Shown here piece by piece: positions 8,210 to 16,864 of a stretch of 64,000 bases of DNA; position 1 is the first letter of the stretch; each line of letters opens with the position of its first letter. Source of the DNA: JAYFNU01 sp034933305 (GTDB lineage Bacteria > Bacillota > Clostridia > Oscillospirales > Ruminococcaceae); contig JAYFNU010000003.1 of assembly GCA_034933305.1 (NCBI GenBank), positions 132,387 to 196,386 of the forward strand, given 5' to 3'. The notes under the pieces were generated by a model. The model saw only the letters and a program-made list of their open reading frames with translations. It was not told where the DNA came from and searched no databases. A program made the translations under genes and the position numbers.

Positions 8210-8329
8210 ATGAAAAAACAGAATTCCGCCCGTCAACAGAGCGCGGCGTCCCGGGCTTTCCGGCTCCGCGCGCACCGAGGAGGTATCTTTGATTACATTA
8301 AGACAGATCGACACATCCAATTATCTTGA
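8210..8329 (+). CDS. Possible 39-codon leader ORF overlapping the GNAT start
   Basis: An ATG at 8210, preceded by GAAAGGGG, opens a 39-codon frame beginning MKKQNSARQQSAASRAF and ending at a TGA at 8327. It is in a different frame from the acetyltransferase that follows and overlaps its first 41 bases. The ribosome site of the acetyltransferase lies inside it. It could be a translational leader that couples or tunes expression of the enzyme, or a chance frame. No family was recognised. Confidence 0.25.
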   Translation: MKKQNSARQQSAASRAFRLRAHRGGIFDYIKTDRHIQLS

Positions 8330-8732
8330 CTGTTTCCGGCTGCGGCTGGGCGCGGATCAGGCGCGCTTCGTTTCCGATCCGGTCCGCAGTCTCGCGCAGG
8401 CATATGTTTACAGAGAGCAGTGCGTCCCCTTCGGCATCTATGCGCAGGACACGATGGTCGGCTACGTTCTCGTGCTGTACGACCCCGACGAGCGCACGTA
8501 CAATATCTGGCACATGATGATCGACGGCGCGTGTCAGAACAGGGGCTACGGCAGACAGGCGCTCGGGCAGGTGCTGGCGTATATCGCGGCGAAGCCCTTC
8601 GGCGCGTCCGATCGCGTGCTGCTTACCTGCGATCCTGCGAATAGGCGCGCGTATCATCTTTATGCGTCGCTTGATTTTCATGAGACGGGGCGCCGCGACG
8701 GCGAGGAGGTCGAGCTCGCCCGCGCGCTCTGA
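8289..8732 (+). CDS. GNAT acetyltransferase, polyamine N-acetyltransferase-like
   Basis: A 147-residue GCN5-type acetyltransferase. The acetyl-CoA loop lies in QNRGYGRQALG (R/QxxGxG/A type), and the final strand carries NRRAYHLYASLDFHETG. The N-terminal part (FRLRLGADQARFV, SLAQAYVY, PFGIYAQDTMVGYVL) resembles diamine/spermidine acetyltransferases such as BltD, so polyamines are a reasonable substrate guess. Translation most likely starts at the TTG at 8289, because an AGGAGG site lies 5-6 bases upstream and no closer ATG exists in frame. Confidence 0.75.
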   Translation: MITLRQIDTSNYLDCFRLRLGADQARFVSDPVRSLAQAYVYREQCVPFGIYAQDTMVGYVLVLYDPDERTYNIWHMMIDGACQNRGYGRQALGQVLAYIAAKPFGASDRVLLTCDPANRRAYHLYASLDFHETGRRDGEEVELARAL

Positions 8733-8746
8733 TGCACCGGCATATA

Positions 8747-8777
8747 AAAGCACCCGCCTTTTACGGCGGGTGCTTTT
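8747..8777. terminator. Terminator between the GNAT and nucleoside hydrolase genes
   Basis: A perfect stem AAAGCACCCGCC/GGCGGGTGCTTT with a short loop carries an A-run and a T-run, so it can serve both convergent genes. Confidence 0.9.
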
Positions 8778-8798
8778 TCTGTATCGGGTTCTGCCGCT

Positions 8799-9749
8799 TC
8801 AGCCGGCGAAGGTGCCCGCGAGGGTCTGCATGAGATACGCCTTGAAGCGATCCGGCTTGAGCCTGCTGCAGATGGCCGCGGTCGGCTTTTTGCCGCCGAA
8901 GTTGATGATGTCGACGAGCGCCGCGCCGTAGGACGGGCCGGGCGTCGTGTCGATGACGCAGTAATAATCGTCGCACACGTCGATGCACGACGGCTCGAGC
9001 GCCGCAGCCATCGCGGCGGGATCGGCCATGTCGAGGCAGCGGCAGCCGAAGCGGGCGACGTTGAGCTCCGCGAGCGTGCGGTTGCAGTCGACGGCGAATC
9101 TGCCGAGCGGCGACGCGGCCCGGATCTGCTCCATCTCCGCGGGCGACAGCATGGCGTCGCCGCAGCAGGCGTCCCAGCCCACGGCGAGCAGCGGAAGGCC
9201 CGACTCGAACACGATGCGGGCGGCCTCGGCGTCCTGCCAGATGTTGAATTCCGCGACGGCGGACACGTTGCCCGGCCCGAGGCCCGACGTCCCCATGATG
9301 GAGATGCGGCGCACCTTTTTCATGCTTTCGGGCGCAAGGCGGATGGCCAGCGCGAGGTTGGTCAGCGGCCCGAGCGCGATGATCTCGATCTCGCCGTCGG
9401 CGTGGGCGTCGAGCGCCTCGATCATCCTGAGGACGGCGTTGCCCGCGGCGGGCTTGAGGCGCTTCGGCGCAAAGCCGAGGTCGCCCATGCCGTCGGTGCC
9501 GTGCGTGTCCGTCGAGCCGGCGTACGGATTGATGAGGGGATCGTTGCAGCCGAGATAGACGGGCGGCGCGTAGGTGCCCGACGCCTCAATGGTCGTGAGC
9601 GTGTTGACCGCGGCCTGCCGCATGCGCACGTTGCCGGTCACGATCGTGAAAAAGAGGATCTCGTACCGCGGGTCGTTGAGCGCCATGGCGATGGCCATCG
9701 CGTCGTCGGAGCCGCAGTCGGTGTCGATGATAAGTTTTCGCTTGTCCAT
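8799..9749 (-). CDS. Nucleoside hydrolase (IunH family)
   Basis: Cleaves the N-glycosidic bond of ribonucleosides to give a base and ribose, for nucleoside salvage. The 316-residue protein begins MDKRKLIIDTDCGSDDAMAI, holding the calcium-binding DxDxxxDD signature of the family. IIALGPLTNLALAIRLAP and EFNIWQDAEAARIVFES are the other conserved blocks, and VIDTTPGPSYGA lies in the C-terminal lobe. It is divergent from an MFS carrier gene 103 bp away, which could import nucleosides or a related compound; that link is inference from position only. Confidence 0.9.
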   Translation of the reverse strand: MDKRKLIIDTDCGSDDAMAIAMALNDPRYEILFFTIVTGNVRMRQAAVNTLTTIEASGTYAPPVYLGCNDPLINPYAGSTDTHGTDGMGDLGFAPKRLKPAAGNAVLRMIEALDAHADGEIEIIALGPLTNLALAIRLAPESMKKVRRISIMGTSGLGPGNVSAVAEFNIWQDAEAARIVFESGLPLLAVGWDACCGDAMLSPAEMEQIRAASPLGRFAVDCNRTLAELNVARFGCRCLDMADPAAMAAALEPSCIDVCDDYYCVIDTTPGPSYGAALVDIINFGGKKPTAAICSRLKPDRFKAYLMQTLAGTFAG

Positions 9750-9852
9750 TTTGTCCCCCTGCTGTATAATTGACTTTCAGCAGTATAGCATACTGCGCAC
9801 CGCGCGGCAATCTGTCCGCGCGGATTTTGATGACGGAGATAATACTACTTTC

Positions 9853-11010
9853 TTGAAAAATGCGAAAAATCCCGCGTTCAACATTATGGCCTGCGCGATC
9901 CTGTTCCTCATCGGCGTCATCGGCGCCGGGAACCAGGTCCTCGTCAGCCACATGCAGAAGGCATTCGGGGCGACGGACGGCCAGATCGGCTTTCTTGTCA
10001 GCGCCACGTATTTCGGCTCGATGGCGATGGTCCTCGCGCTCGGCGAGATCTCCGAGCGCATCGGCAAGCGCCGCGGCATCAGCATATCGGCGTTCCTCGT
10101 GACGCTCGGCGTCTTTCTGCTGCTGGTCAGCTCCTCGGTGGGCGTTTCGACGGCCGCGATGCTGCTGCTCGGCTTCGGCACGGGCGGCCTCGAAAGCATC
10201 ACGATGTCGCTGCTCGAGGACAACAACGGCGACGACGCCGACCGCGCCATCGTGCTGACGGAGGCGCTGTTCAGCCTCGGGGGCGTGCTCACGCCGCTCG
10301 TCATCGGCCGCCTCGTGCCGGACGATGTCTACAAGCCCGCCTATCTTGTGTTCACGCTGCTGTTCGCGCTCATGACGCTCTCGCTGCTGCTCAGCCGCAG
10401 CATCGACGCGTTTGCGCTGCGCGCGCCGCACGAGGATTCGCTCGTCATCTTCAAGGTCGCGAAGGACAAGCTCGCGCTGCTGTGCGCGCTCGGCATGGTG
10501 CTGTACGTCGGCGCGGAAGGGGCGTTCTGTTACTGGGCCGTGAGCTACTTTGAACAGAACGGCGCGGCCTGGGCGGGCGCCTACGCCATCTCGGTCTACT
10601 GGCTGAGCTCCATTGTCGGCCGCCTCATCGGCACGCGCGTCAGGGGGATATCCCGCTTCCTGCCCGCGGGCTTCCTCACGGCGGCCGTCGCGATGCTGCT
10701 GCTGGTGTTCCTGCCCGACGCGCGGGCAAAGCTCGCCGCGACGGCGCTGCTCGGCTTTGCGCTGAGCCCGGCGTACGGCTGCATCTGCTTTATGGGCGGC
10801 CACGCCTTTCCCGAGCACTCCGCGTCTGCGTATTCGCTGATGATCTTCGGCGGCGCGTTCGGCGGCGTCGTCACGCAGCCGCTCATCGGCTCGGCCGCGA
10901 TGGTGATGCCCCTGCGCGCGGTGTTTCTCATCCTCGCGGGCGTCTACCTCGCGCTGCTGGTGCTGTGGAAGCGCATCCTTGCGCTCGCCGCGGCCCGCGA
11001 AAAAAAGTAA
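9853..11010 (+). CDS. Major facilitator superfamily transporter
   Basis: A 12-helix membrane carrier of about 385 residues. The loop between helices 2 and 3 contains GEISERIGKRRG, the MFS signature. I place the start at the TTG at 9853 (LKNAKNPAFNIMACAILF), because a longer upstream frame would run through the divergent nucleoside hydrolase gene; an ATG at 9886 is the alternative. The substrate is unknown. A strong terminator follows directly. Confidence 0.8.
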   Translation: MKNAKNPAFNIMACAILFLIGVIGAGNQVLVSHMQKAFGATDGQIGFLVSATYFGSMAMVLALGEISERIGKRRGISISAFLVTLGVFLLLVSSSVGVSTAAMLLLGFGTGGLESITMSLLEDNNGDDADRAIVLTEALFSLGGVLTPLVIGRLVPDDVYKPAYLVFTLLFALMTLSLLLSRSIDAFALRAPHEDSLVIFKVAKDKLALLCALGMVLYVGAEGAFCYWAVSYFEQNGAAWAGAYAISVYWLSSIVGRLIGTRVRGISRFLPAGFLTAAVAMLLLVFLPDARAKLAATALLGFALSPAYGCICFMGGHAFPEHSASAYSLMIFGGAFGGVVTQPLIGSAAMVMPLRAVFLILAGVYLALLVLWKRILALAAAREKK

Positions 11011-11060
11011 AAAAACGGCGCCCGCGGGAGAAGACCTCCGCGCGGGCGCCGTTTTTGAAA
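11011..11060. terminator. Terminator after the MFS gene
   Basis: A 16-bp stem beginning AAAAACGGCGCCCGCG and closing with CGCGGGCGCCGTTTTT lies directly after the stop codon. Confidence 0.93.
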
Positions 11061-11370
11061 TGCGCAGAAAAAGGAGAAATTCGAAGAAAAACAGAGAGAT
11101 CCGCAGCCGCACGGAGAAAATATGAAAATCCTCGAAACGGCGACGGCAATTAAAACTTTTCACTGAATATTTCCAGACTATTGACAAATATAATAAAGCA
11201 CTATATATTGTTTTTATTGTTGCAGAAAACGACAAGAAACCCGATATCGGACACAGCCGCTGAAACCGGTGCGACGCCGGTGTAACAAACCTTTTGCGGG
11301 GTGGCCGCGAGCCCGGTATCGCTCGTCAAAAAGGCGAGATCAAATTTTACCGCAAAGGGGTGTTTTTCCT
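11057..11370 (+). promoter_or_regulatory. Intergenic leader and promoter of potABCD
   Basis: A 314-bp gap without a convincing gene. A sigma-A promoter is present: TTGACA at 11181-11186, a 17-bp spacer, TATATT at 11204-11209. This gives a 5' leader of about 155 bases before potA. The leader folds locally (ACCGG...CCGGT near 11269-11283, and a second hairpin near 11320-11340), but I could not match it to a known riboswitch class. An in-frame extension of potA upstream to 11269 is open but has no ribosome site and is not favoured. Confidence 0.7.
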
Positions 11371-12417
11371 ATGGAAAACAATGTTCTCGTGCGCCTTGAC
11401 GGCTGCACCGTCGCGTTCGACGGGGAGACGATTCTCGACAATCTGAGCCTCAGCATCCACGACGAGGAATTCGTGACGCTCCTCGGTCCGTCCGGATGCG
11501 GAAAGACGACGACTCTGCGTCTGATCGGCGGGTTTTTGACCCCCGACAGCGGCAGGGTGTTTTTTAACGGCAAGGATATCACGGACCTTCCGCCCTACAA
11601 GCGCGAGGTCAACACCGTGTTCCAGCGCTACGCGCTGTTCCCGCACCTCAACGTGTTCGAGAACATCGCGTTCGGCCTGCGGCTGAAAAAAGTCCCGGAG
11701 AACGAGATCAAGCAGCGCGTCGCCGCCATGATCGATCTCGTCAACCTGCGCGGCTTTGAAGCCCGCAGCGTCATGAGCATGTCCGGCGGCCAGCAGCAGC
11801 GCGTCGCCATCGCGCGCGCGCTCGTCAACGAGCCCCGCATCCTGCTGCTCGACGAGCCGCTCGGCGCGCTCGACCTCAAGCTGCGCAAGGAGATGCAAGT
11901 CGAGCTCAAGCGCATCCAGCAGCGGCTGAACATCACCTTTATTTACGTCACGCACGATCAGGAAGAGGCGCTGACGATGTCGGACACCGTCGTCGTCATG
12001 AACGGCGGCCTCATCCAGCAGATCGGCACGCCCGAGGACATCTACAACGAGCCGAAGAACGCCTTTGTCGCCGACTTCATCGGCGAGAGCAACATCATCG
12101 ACGGCGTCATGCACAAGGATTTCGACGTCACCTTCGCCGGCGAGCGCTTCGAGTGCGTCGACAAGGGCTTCGGGAAGGACGAATTCGTGCAGGTCGTCGT
12201 GCGCCCCGAGGATATTCGCCTGACGACCAAGCAGAAGGGCCAGCTCGTCGGCGTCGTGCAGAACGTCATCTTCAAGGGCGTCCATTTCGAGATGATCGTC
12301 GAGCAGGCGGGCTATTCGTGGAAGGTCCATTCCACCAAGAGCGCCGAGGTCGGCGACATCGTCGGCATGAACATCGGTCCGGACGAGATCCACATCATGA
12401 AGCGGATGGAGGCCTGA
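11371..12417 (+). CDS. potA: Spermidine/putrescine ABC transporter ATPase
   Basis: Energises polyamine uptake. The 348-residue protein has Walker A in GPSGCGKTT, a Q-loop in FQRYALFPHL, the signature MSGGQQQR, Walker B in ILLLDEPLGALD and the switch His in VTHDQEEAL. The C-terminal 110 residues form the TOBE-type regulatory domain with VVVRPEDIRL. The ATG at 11371 follows an AAAGGGG sequence. It is first in the potABCD operon, 3 bp before potB. Confidence 0.95.
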   Translation: MENNVLVRLDGCTVAFDGETILDNLSLSIHDEEFVTLLGPSGCGKTTTLRLIGGFLTPDSGRVFFNGKDITDLPPYKREVNTVFQRYALFPHLNVFENIAFGLRLKKVPENEIKQRVAAMIDLVNLRGFEARSVMSMSGGQQQRVAIARALVNEPRILLLDEPLGALDLKLRKEMQVELKRIQQRLNITFIYVTHDQEEALTMSDTVVVMNGGLIQQIGTPEDIYNEPKNAFVADFIGESNIIDGVMHKDFDVTFAGERFECVDKGFGKDEFVQVVVRPEDIRLTTKQKGQLVGVVQNVIFKGVHFEMIVEQAGYSWKVHSTKSAEVGDIVGMNIGPDEIHIMKRMEA

Positions 12418-12420
12418 CGG

Positions 12421-13239
12421 ATGAAATTCAAAACGAAGGTGGCGAGCGCGCCGTACCTCGTATGGATGGTCATCTTCATCGTCGTACCGCTGCTGCTCGT
12501 CGCATATTATGCGTTTACCGACAAACAGGGGAATTTTACGCTGGAAAACGTCGCCGGCATCGGCCAGTACACGTCGGTGTTCGCGCGCTCCATCTGGCTT
12601 GCGCTCATCGCGACGGTCATCTGCCTCGTGATGGCGTTCCCCATTTCTTACCGCATTTCGCGTCTGCGCGGCGCGCGGCAGTCGCTGATGCTCATGCTCA
12701 TCATGCTGCCGATGTGGATGAATTTCCTGCTGCGCACCTACGCGTGGATGTCGCTGCTTGAAAACAACGGCCTCATCAACCGCTTTTTCGGCCTGTTCGG
12801 CCTCGGACCCTTCCAGATGATCAACACGCAGGGCGCGGTCGTGCTCGGCATGGTCTACAACTACCTGCCGTTCATGATCCTGCCGCTGTATTCGATCATG
12901 ACGAAGATCGACAACTCGCTCATCGAAGCGGCGCAGGACCTCGGCGCGAACAAGATGCGCACCACGGCCCGCATCATCATCCCGCTGTCGGTGCCCGGCA
13001 TCACGACGGGCATCACGATGGTCTTCGTGCCGTCCATCAGCACCTTCATCATCTCCCGCATGCTCGGCGGCGGCGGCAACATCCTCATCGGCGACCTCAT
13101 CGAGATGCAGTTCCTCGGCAATTCCTACAATCCGCATCTCGGCTCGGCGATGGCGATGGTGCTGATGGTCATCGTGCTGCTGTGCATGAGCATCACCAAC
13201 ACCTTTGACGACGAGGAAATGGAGGGCATGCTGGTATGA
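12421..13239 (+). CDS. potB: Spermidine/putrescine ABC transporter permease PotB
   Basis: Inner-membrane permease of 272 residues with about six membrane segments. The EAA loop that contacts the ATPase is visible as EAAQDLGANKMRT. MWMNFLLRTYAWM is typical of PotB. It starts 3 bp after potA and its end overlaps potC by four bases, so translation is coupled. Confidence 0.93.
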   Translation: MKFKTKVASAPYLVWMVIFIVVPLLLVAYYAFTDKQGNFTLENVAGIGQYTSVFARSIWLALIATVICLVMAFPISYRISRLRGARQSLMLMLIMLPMWMNFLLRTYAWMSLLENNGLINRFFGLFGLGPFQMINTQGAVVLGMVYNYLPFMILPLYSIMTKIDNSLIEAAQDLGANKMRTTARIIIPLSVPGITTGITMVFVPSISTFIISRMLGGGGNILIGDLIEMQFLGNSYNPHLGSAMAMVLMVIVLLCMSITNTFDDEEMEGMLV

Positions 13240-14051
13240 CCGGAAAAATGTCAAAGCTCTCCAAGACCTATTTCGGCATCGTCTTCGCGTTCCTTTACAT
13301 CCCCATTTTCGTGCTCATCTTTTTCTCGTTCAACCAGTCGAAGAGCCGCAACATCTTCACGGGCTTCACGCTCGACTGGTACCGTCAGCTCTTCCAGAAC
13401 GACATGGTCCTCAAGGCGCTGCTCATGACGCTCATCGTCGCGGCCATCTCCTCGGTGCTCGCGACGCTGCTCGGGACGGCGGCGGCCGTCGGCATCAGCT
13501 CGATGCGCAAATGGACGCGCTTCACGGTCATGAACATCACCTACATCCCCGTCGTCAACCCCGAGATCGTCACCGGCGTTTCGATGCTGCTGCTGTTTGT
13601 CGGCATGCGCACCTTCCTCGCGGGCTTTGAGATGGGGCTCGTCACGCTCATCATCGCGCATATCACCTTTAACGTCCCGTACGTGATCCTGTCGGTCAGC
13701 CCGAAGCTGCGGCAGATGGACAAGAATCTCTATGAGGCGGCGCTCGATCTCGGCTGCAACCGCTATCAGGCCTTCTTCAAGGTCGTCATCCCCGAGATCA
13801 TGCCCGGCATCGCGACCGGCTTCCTCATGGCGCTGACCTATTCCATCGACGATTTCGTCATCAGCTATTTCACCTCCGGAACCGTCCAGACGCTGCCCAT
13901 CGCCGTTTATTCGATGACGCGCCGCAAGGTCAGCCCCGAGATCAACGCCCTGTCGACGCTGCTGTTCATCGCCATCCTGCTGATCCTCGTCATCATGAAC
14001 TACCGCGACATCAAGGGCGAGAACAGGATCGCAAAGGAGAGCCGGCTGTGA
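13236..14051 (+). CDS. potC: Spermidine/putrescine ABC transporter permease PotC
   Basis: Second permease, 271 residues, with about six membrane segments. The EAA loop is YEAALDLGCNRYQAFF. FFSFNQSKSRNIFTGFTLDWY matches the N-terminal region of PotC proteins. ATGA overlaps join it to potB upstream and to potD downstream. Confidence 0.93.
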   Translation: MTGKMSKLSKTYFGIVFAFLYIPIFVLIFFSFNQSKSRNIFTGFTLDWYRQLFQNDMVLKALLMTLIVAAISSVLATLLGTAAAVGISSMRKWTRFTVMNITYIPVVNPEIVTGVSMLLLFVGMRTFLAGFEMGLVTLIIAHITFNVPYVILSVSPKLRQMDKNLYEAALDLGCNRYQAFFKVVIPEIMPGIATGFLMALTYSIDDFVISYFTSGTVQTLPIAVYSMTRRKVSPEINALSTLLFIAILLILVIMNYRDIKGENRIAKESRL

Positions 14052-15253
14052 AAAAACTGTTTTGCGCCGTTCTGTGCGCGCTCGTGCTGCTGTCTGTCTC
14101 GCTGCCGGCGGCGGCGCTCGACGTCTCGGCGGATTACGACTGGACGCGTTTCAAGGGCGACAACGTCACGCTGTACGTTTACAACTGGGGCGAGTACATC
14201 TCCGACGGCTCGGACGATTCCGTCGACGTCATCGGCGAATTCGAGAAGCTGACGGGCATCACGGTCAACTACACGACGTTTGCGTCGAACGAAGAGATGT
14301 ATGCGAAGATCAAGAGCGGCGGCGCGCAGTACGACGTCATCCTGCCGTCGGACTACATGATCGCCCGCATGATCAACGAGAACATGCTCGAAAAGCTCGA
14401 CTTTTCGAACATCCCGAATTTCGGCCTTGTCGACGACACCTACAAAAACATGGAGTACGATCCCGACGACGCCTACTCCGTGCCGTACATGTGGGGTCTC
14501 GTGGGCCTGATCTACAACACCACGATGGTGGACGACGACATCACCTCATGGGACGCGCTGTGGGACCAGCGCTACATGGGCAATATCCTCATGTTCAGCA
14601 ACTCCCGCGACGCGTTCGGCATCGCGCTGCTCAAGCTCGGCTATTCGCTCAATACGACGGATCCGAAGGAGCTTGAGGAAGCGGCGAACGAGCTCAAGAG
14701 CCAGAAGATGCTCGTGCAGGCCTACGTCATGGACGAGATCTTCAATAAGATGGAGGGCGGGGAAGCCGCCGTGGCCCCCTATTACGCCGGCGACGCGCTG
14801 ACGATGATGGAGGAGAACCCCGATCTCGCGTTCGTCTATCCGGAAGAGGGCACCAACTATTTCGTGGACGCGATGGTGATCCCGGCGGGCAGCAAGAGCA
14901 AGGAAGCCGCCGAGATGTTCATCAACTTCATGTGCGAGCCGGAAGTCTCCGCCGCCAACGCCGGCTACATCGGCTATTCGACGCCCATCAGCGAGGCGAA
15001 GGATCTGCTCGATCTCGACCCCGAAGCGGAGGCGATCGCCTATCCCGACGCGAGCGTCATGGAGAAGACGGAGGTCTTCAAGCTGCTGCCGGACGAGACC
15101 AACGCGCAGATGGACCGCTACTGGACGGAGATCCTCAGCTACAACGAGAACCCGAACCTGTGGATCGGCCCCGTCTTCCTCGCGGCCGCCCTCGCGGCGT
15201 CGGTCGTCATCCTCATCGTGCGCGCGCGGAAAAAGAACCGCTCGATCTACTGA
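14048..15253 (+). CDS. potD: Spermidine/putrescine-binding protein PotD, C-terminally anchored
   Basis: Substrate-binding subunit of the polyamine importer, 401 residues, starting at a GTG that overlaps the potC stop. It has an N-terminal signal segment (KKLFCAVLCALVLLSVSLP then AAALDV), a binding fold with LYVYNWGEYISDG, DVILPSDYMIARM and YSVPYMWG, and the family C-lobe. Two features are odd. The signal has no lipobox Cys near the cleavage site, and residues 375-401 form a hydrophobic helix followed by RARKKNRSIY. The protein is therefore probably held by a C-terminal membrane anchor rather than as a lipoprotein. Confidence 0.92.
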   Translation: MKKLFCAVLCALVLLSVSLPAAALDVSADYDWTRFKGDNVTLYVYNWGEYISDGSDDSVDVIGEFEKLTGITVNYTTFASNEEMYAKIKSGGAQYDVILPSDYMIARMINENMLEKLDFSNIPNFGLVDDTYKNMEYDPDDAYSVPYMWGLVGLIYNTTMVDDDITSWDALWDQRYMGNILMFSNSRDAFGIALLKLGYSLNTTDPKELEEAANELKSQKMLVQAYVMDEIFNKMEGGEAAVAPYYAGDALTMMEENPDLAFVYPEEGTNYFVDAMVIPAGSKSKEAAEMFINFMCEPEVSAANAGYIGYSTPISEAKDLLDLDPEAEAIAYPDASVMEKTEVFKLLPDETNAQMDRYWTEILSYNENPNLWIGPVFLAAALAASVVILIVRARKKNRSIY

Positions 15254-15271
15254 CCGCATGCAAAAATAAAA

Positions 15272-15297
15272 AGGGCCGCCCGCGGGCGGCCCTATTT
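15272..15297. terminator. Terminator after potABCD
   Basis: AGGGCCGCCCGCGGGCGGCCCT is a perfect palindromic stem followed by ATTTTC on the plus strand; A/T-rich sequence on the left could allow minus-strand use. Confidence 0.8.
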
Positions 15298-15306
15298 TCA
15301 TGGGAT

Positions 15307-16854
15307 TCAGTCATTGTAGACAATCGCGGTGTCCGCCGGCAGATCGTAGTACTCGCAGATCCACGGCAGCAGCCAGGCCTGTCCGTCGAAATACGGCTGG
15401 GTGCCGGAGAAGCGGTAGTCGGGCAGCTTGCGCAGCGCCACGGTTTCGACGCGCTCGCCGGCGTCCGCCCGCGCGGCGGCGGCCCGCAGCGCGGCGTCAT
15501 TTTGGCGAACGGTTCCGTAGTTGCGGGCGTAGCCGGCCGTGATGAAGCCGACGTTGACGACGGCCGCGGCGCAAAGGAGCAGCGCCGCAAGAGCGGCGCC
15601 GCGCGGCCGCTCGTCCCGGGTCGCCAGCGAAAGGCAGCCGAACGCGACGCAGGGCAGGAGCAGCAGCGCAAAGGGCACGAGCGTCCGCTCGGTGACCGTC
15701 GCCGTGGCGCAGCAGACGGCCAGCGCGCCCCCCGCGCCGCCCAGCAGAAGGGCGATATCGCCGCGCTTCTGCTCGAACAGATACTGCAGTATCCAATACG
15801 CCGCCGCGGCGGCGGCGCAGCAGCAGACGGCGTATTTCGCCGTCGCGAAGGAAGTGAAGAAGATGTCCCGCGTGTCAAAGAGCTCGGCGGTGTAGATGAT
15901 CGCGAACGAACTGAACAGCGCAAGCGATACGGCGCAGGGCAGCGGCCTGCGCCCCCGGCGCAGCCCCCGCGCGCACAGCAGCGCCGCGAGGCCGAAAAAT
16001 GCGTACAGCGGCAGCGCGAGCCGGCTCGAAAACACCGCCCGCACCATATTGCGCACGCCGAACAGCACGCGGTCGGGAAGGGAAGCCGGATAATACGGCG
16101 CCAGCAGCGCGAGCCGCGCGCCGTTGCCCGGCGCGAGCAGCAGGATCGACGCGCCCGCCGCAGCCAGCGCGAGGCAGAGCAGCACCGGCGCGGGAATGCG
16201 CCTGCGCTTTGCCAGCGACCAAATGCAGAGCAGGCCGAGCATCGCAAGAAATGCGGCGGCGACGTGCTCCTGCGACCAGCCGCCCGCAAAAGCGCACAAA
16301 AGGCAGAGAAATTTTTCGCCCCTGCGCAGGGGATCTCCGGAGCAGGCCCGCTGGCACGTGAGCACCGCGTACAGCACGGGCGTCAGCGGCAGCACATAGA
16401 AGTATGAGGCGGAAAACCAGAAGACCCCGTCGGTGATGAGCCGCAGCTGCAGCAGACCGTAGGCCGCGCAGAGGAAGGCGGCCGCGCGCGGCGTGCGCAG
16501 CCGGGCGTCCCGCGCGCACAGCCGCCACAGCAGCCAGAACAGCAGCGTGATGCCCGCCGCCTCGAAGATGCGCGCGGGCCACAGGCCCAGGCGCAGCATG
16601 CAGATCATGATGAAGAACCAGAGCACGCGGCCGCCCCAGCTGAGGTAGTGGAGCCGCAAAAAGCTCATCAGCTGCGGGAGCGTGAAATCGGCGCCGCGCA
16701 CGTCGGGCGACGCCGATATCTCGGACAGCGAAAGATAGCCGAAGTCGTCGGCATACAGGAAGACGAAGGACAGCTGCACGCACAGCAGCACAAAGAAGCC
16801 GGCGAAGATCAGCCGGATGGCGGCGGTATTCTTTTTGCTGTCTGTCAGCGGCAT
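15307..16854 (-). CDS. Polytopic membrane protein, DUF6056/GT-C-like
   Basis: A 515-residue membrane protein with roughly 10-12 hydrophobic segments. Near the N-terminus, after the first helix, it has FLYADDFGYLSLS, an acidic Asp-Asp pair in the first outside loop as seen in GT-C glycosyltransferases and DUF6056 proteins. HYLSWGGRVLWFF and GGWSQEHVAAAF are also like DUF6056. A role in transferring lipid-linked sugars to envelope glycans is possible but not shown. It lies 10 bp downstream of glmS on the same strand. Confidence 0.5.
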   Translation of the reverse strand: MPLTDSKKNTAAIRLIFAGFFVLLCVQLSFVFLYADDFGYLSLSEISASPDVRGADFTLPQLMSFLRLHYLSWGGRVLWFFIMICMLRLGLWPARIFEAAGITLLFWLLWRLCARDARLRTPRAAAFLCAAYGLLQLRLITDGVFWFSASYFYVLPLTPVLYAVLTCQRACSGDPLRRGEKFLCLLCAFAGGWSQEHVAAAFLAMLGLLCIWSLAKRRRIPAPVLLCLALAAAGASILLLAPGNGARLALLAPYYPASLPDRVLFGVRNMVRAVFSSRLALPLYAFFGLAALLCARGLRRGRRPLPCAVSLALFSSFAIIYTAELFDTRDIFFTSFATAKYAVCCCAAAAAAYWILQYLFEQKRGDIALLLGGAGGALAVCCATATVTERTLVPFALLLLPCVAFGCLSLATRDERPRGAALAALLLCAAAVVNVGFITAGYARNYGTVRQNDAALRAAAARADAGERVETVALRKLPDYRFSGTQPYFDGQAWLLPWICEYYDLPADTAIVYND

Positions 16855-16864
16855 GCTGCGCCTC

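Noticed and set aside
9574..9852. N-terminal extension of the MFS protein
   Set aside because: It would overlap the divergent nucleoside hydrolase gene by 176 bp and includes no signal or helix; the TTG at 9853 fits the fold.
11269..11370. N-terminal extension of PotA
   Set aside because: The frame is open but lacks a ribosome site, and the PotA family starts at the ATG at 11371.
11347..13254. 635-codon minus-strand frame opposite potA-potB
   Set aside because: Antisense to two certain ABC transporter genes; His/Asp/Arg-rich shadow.
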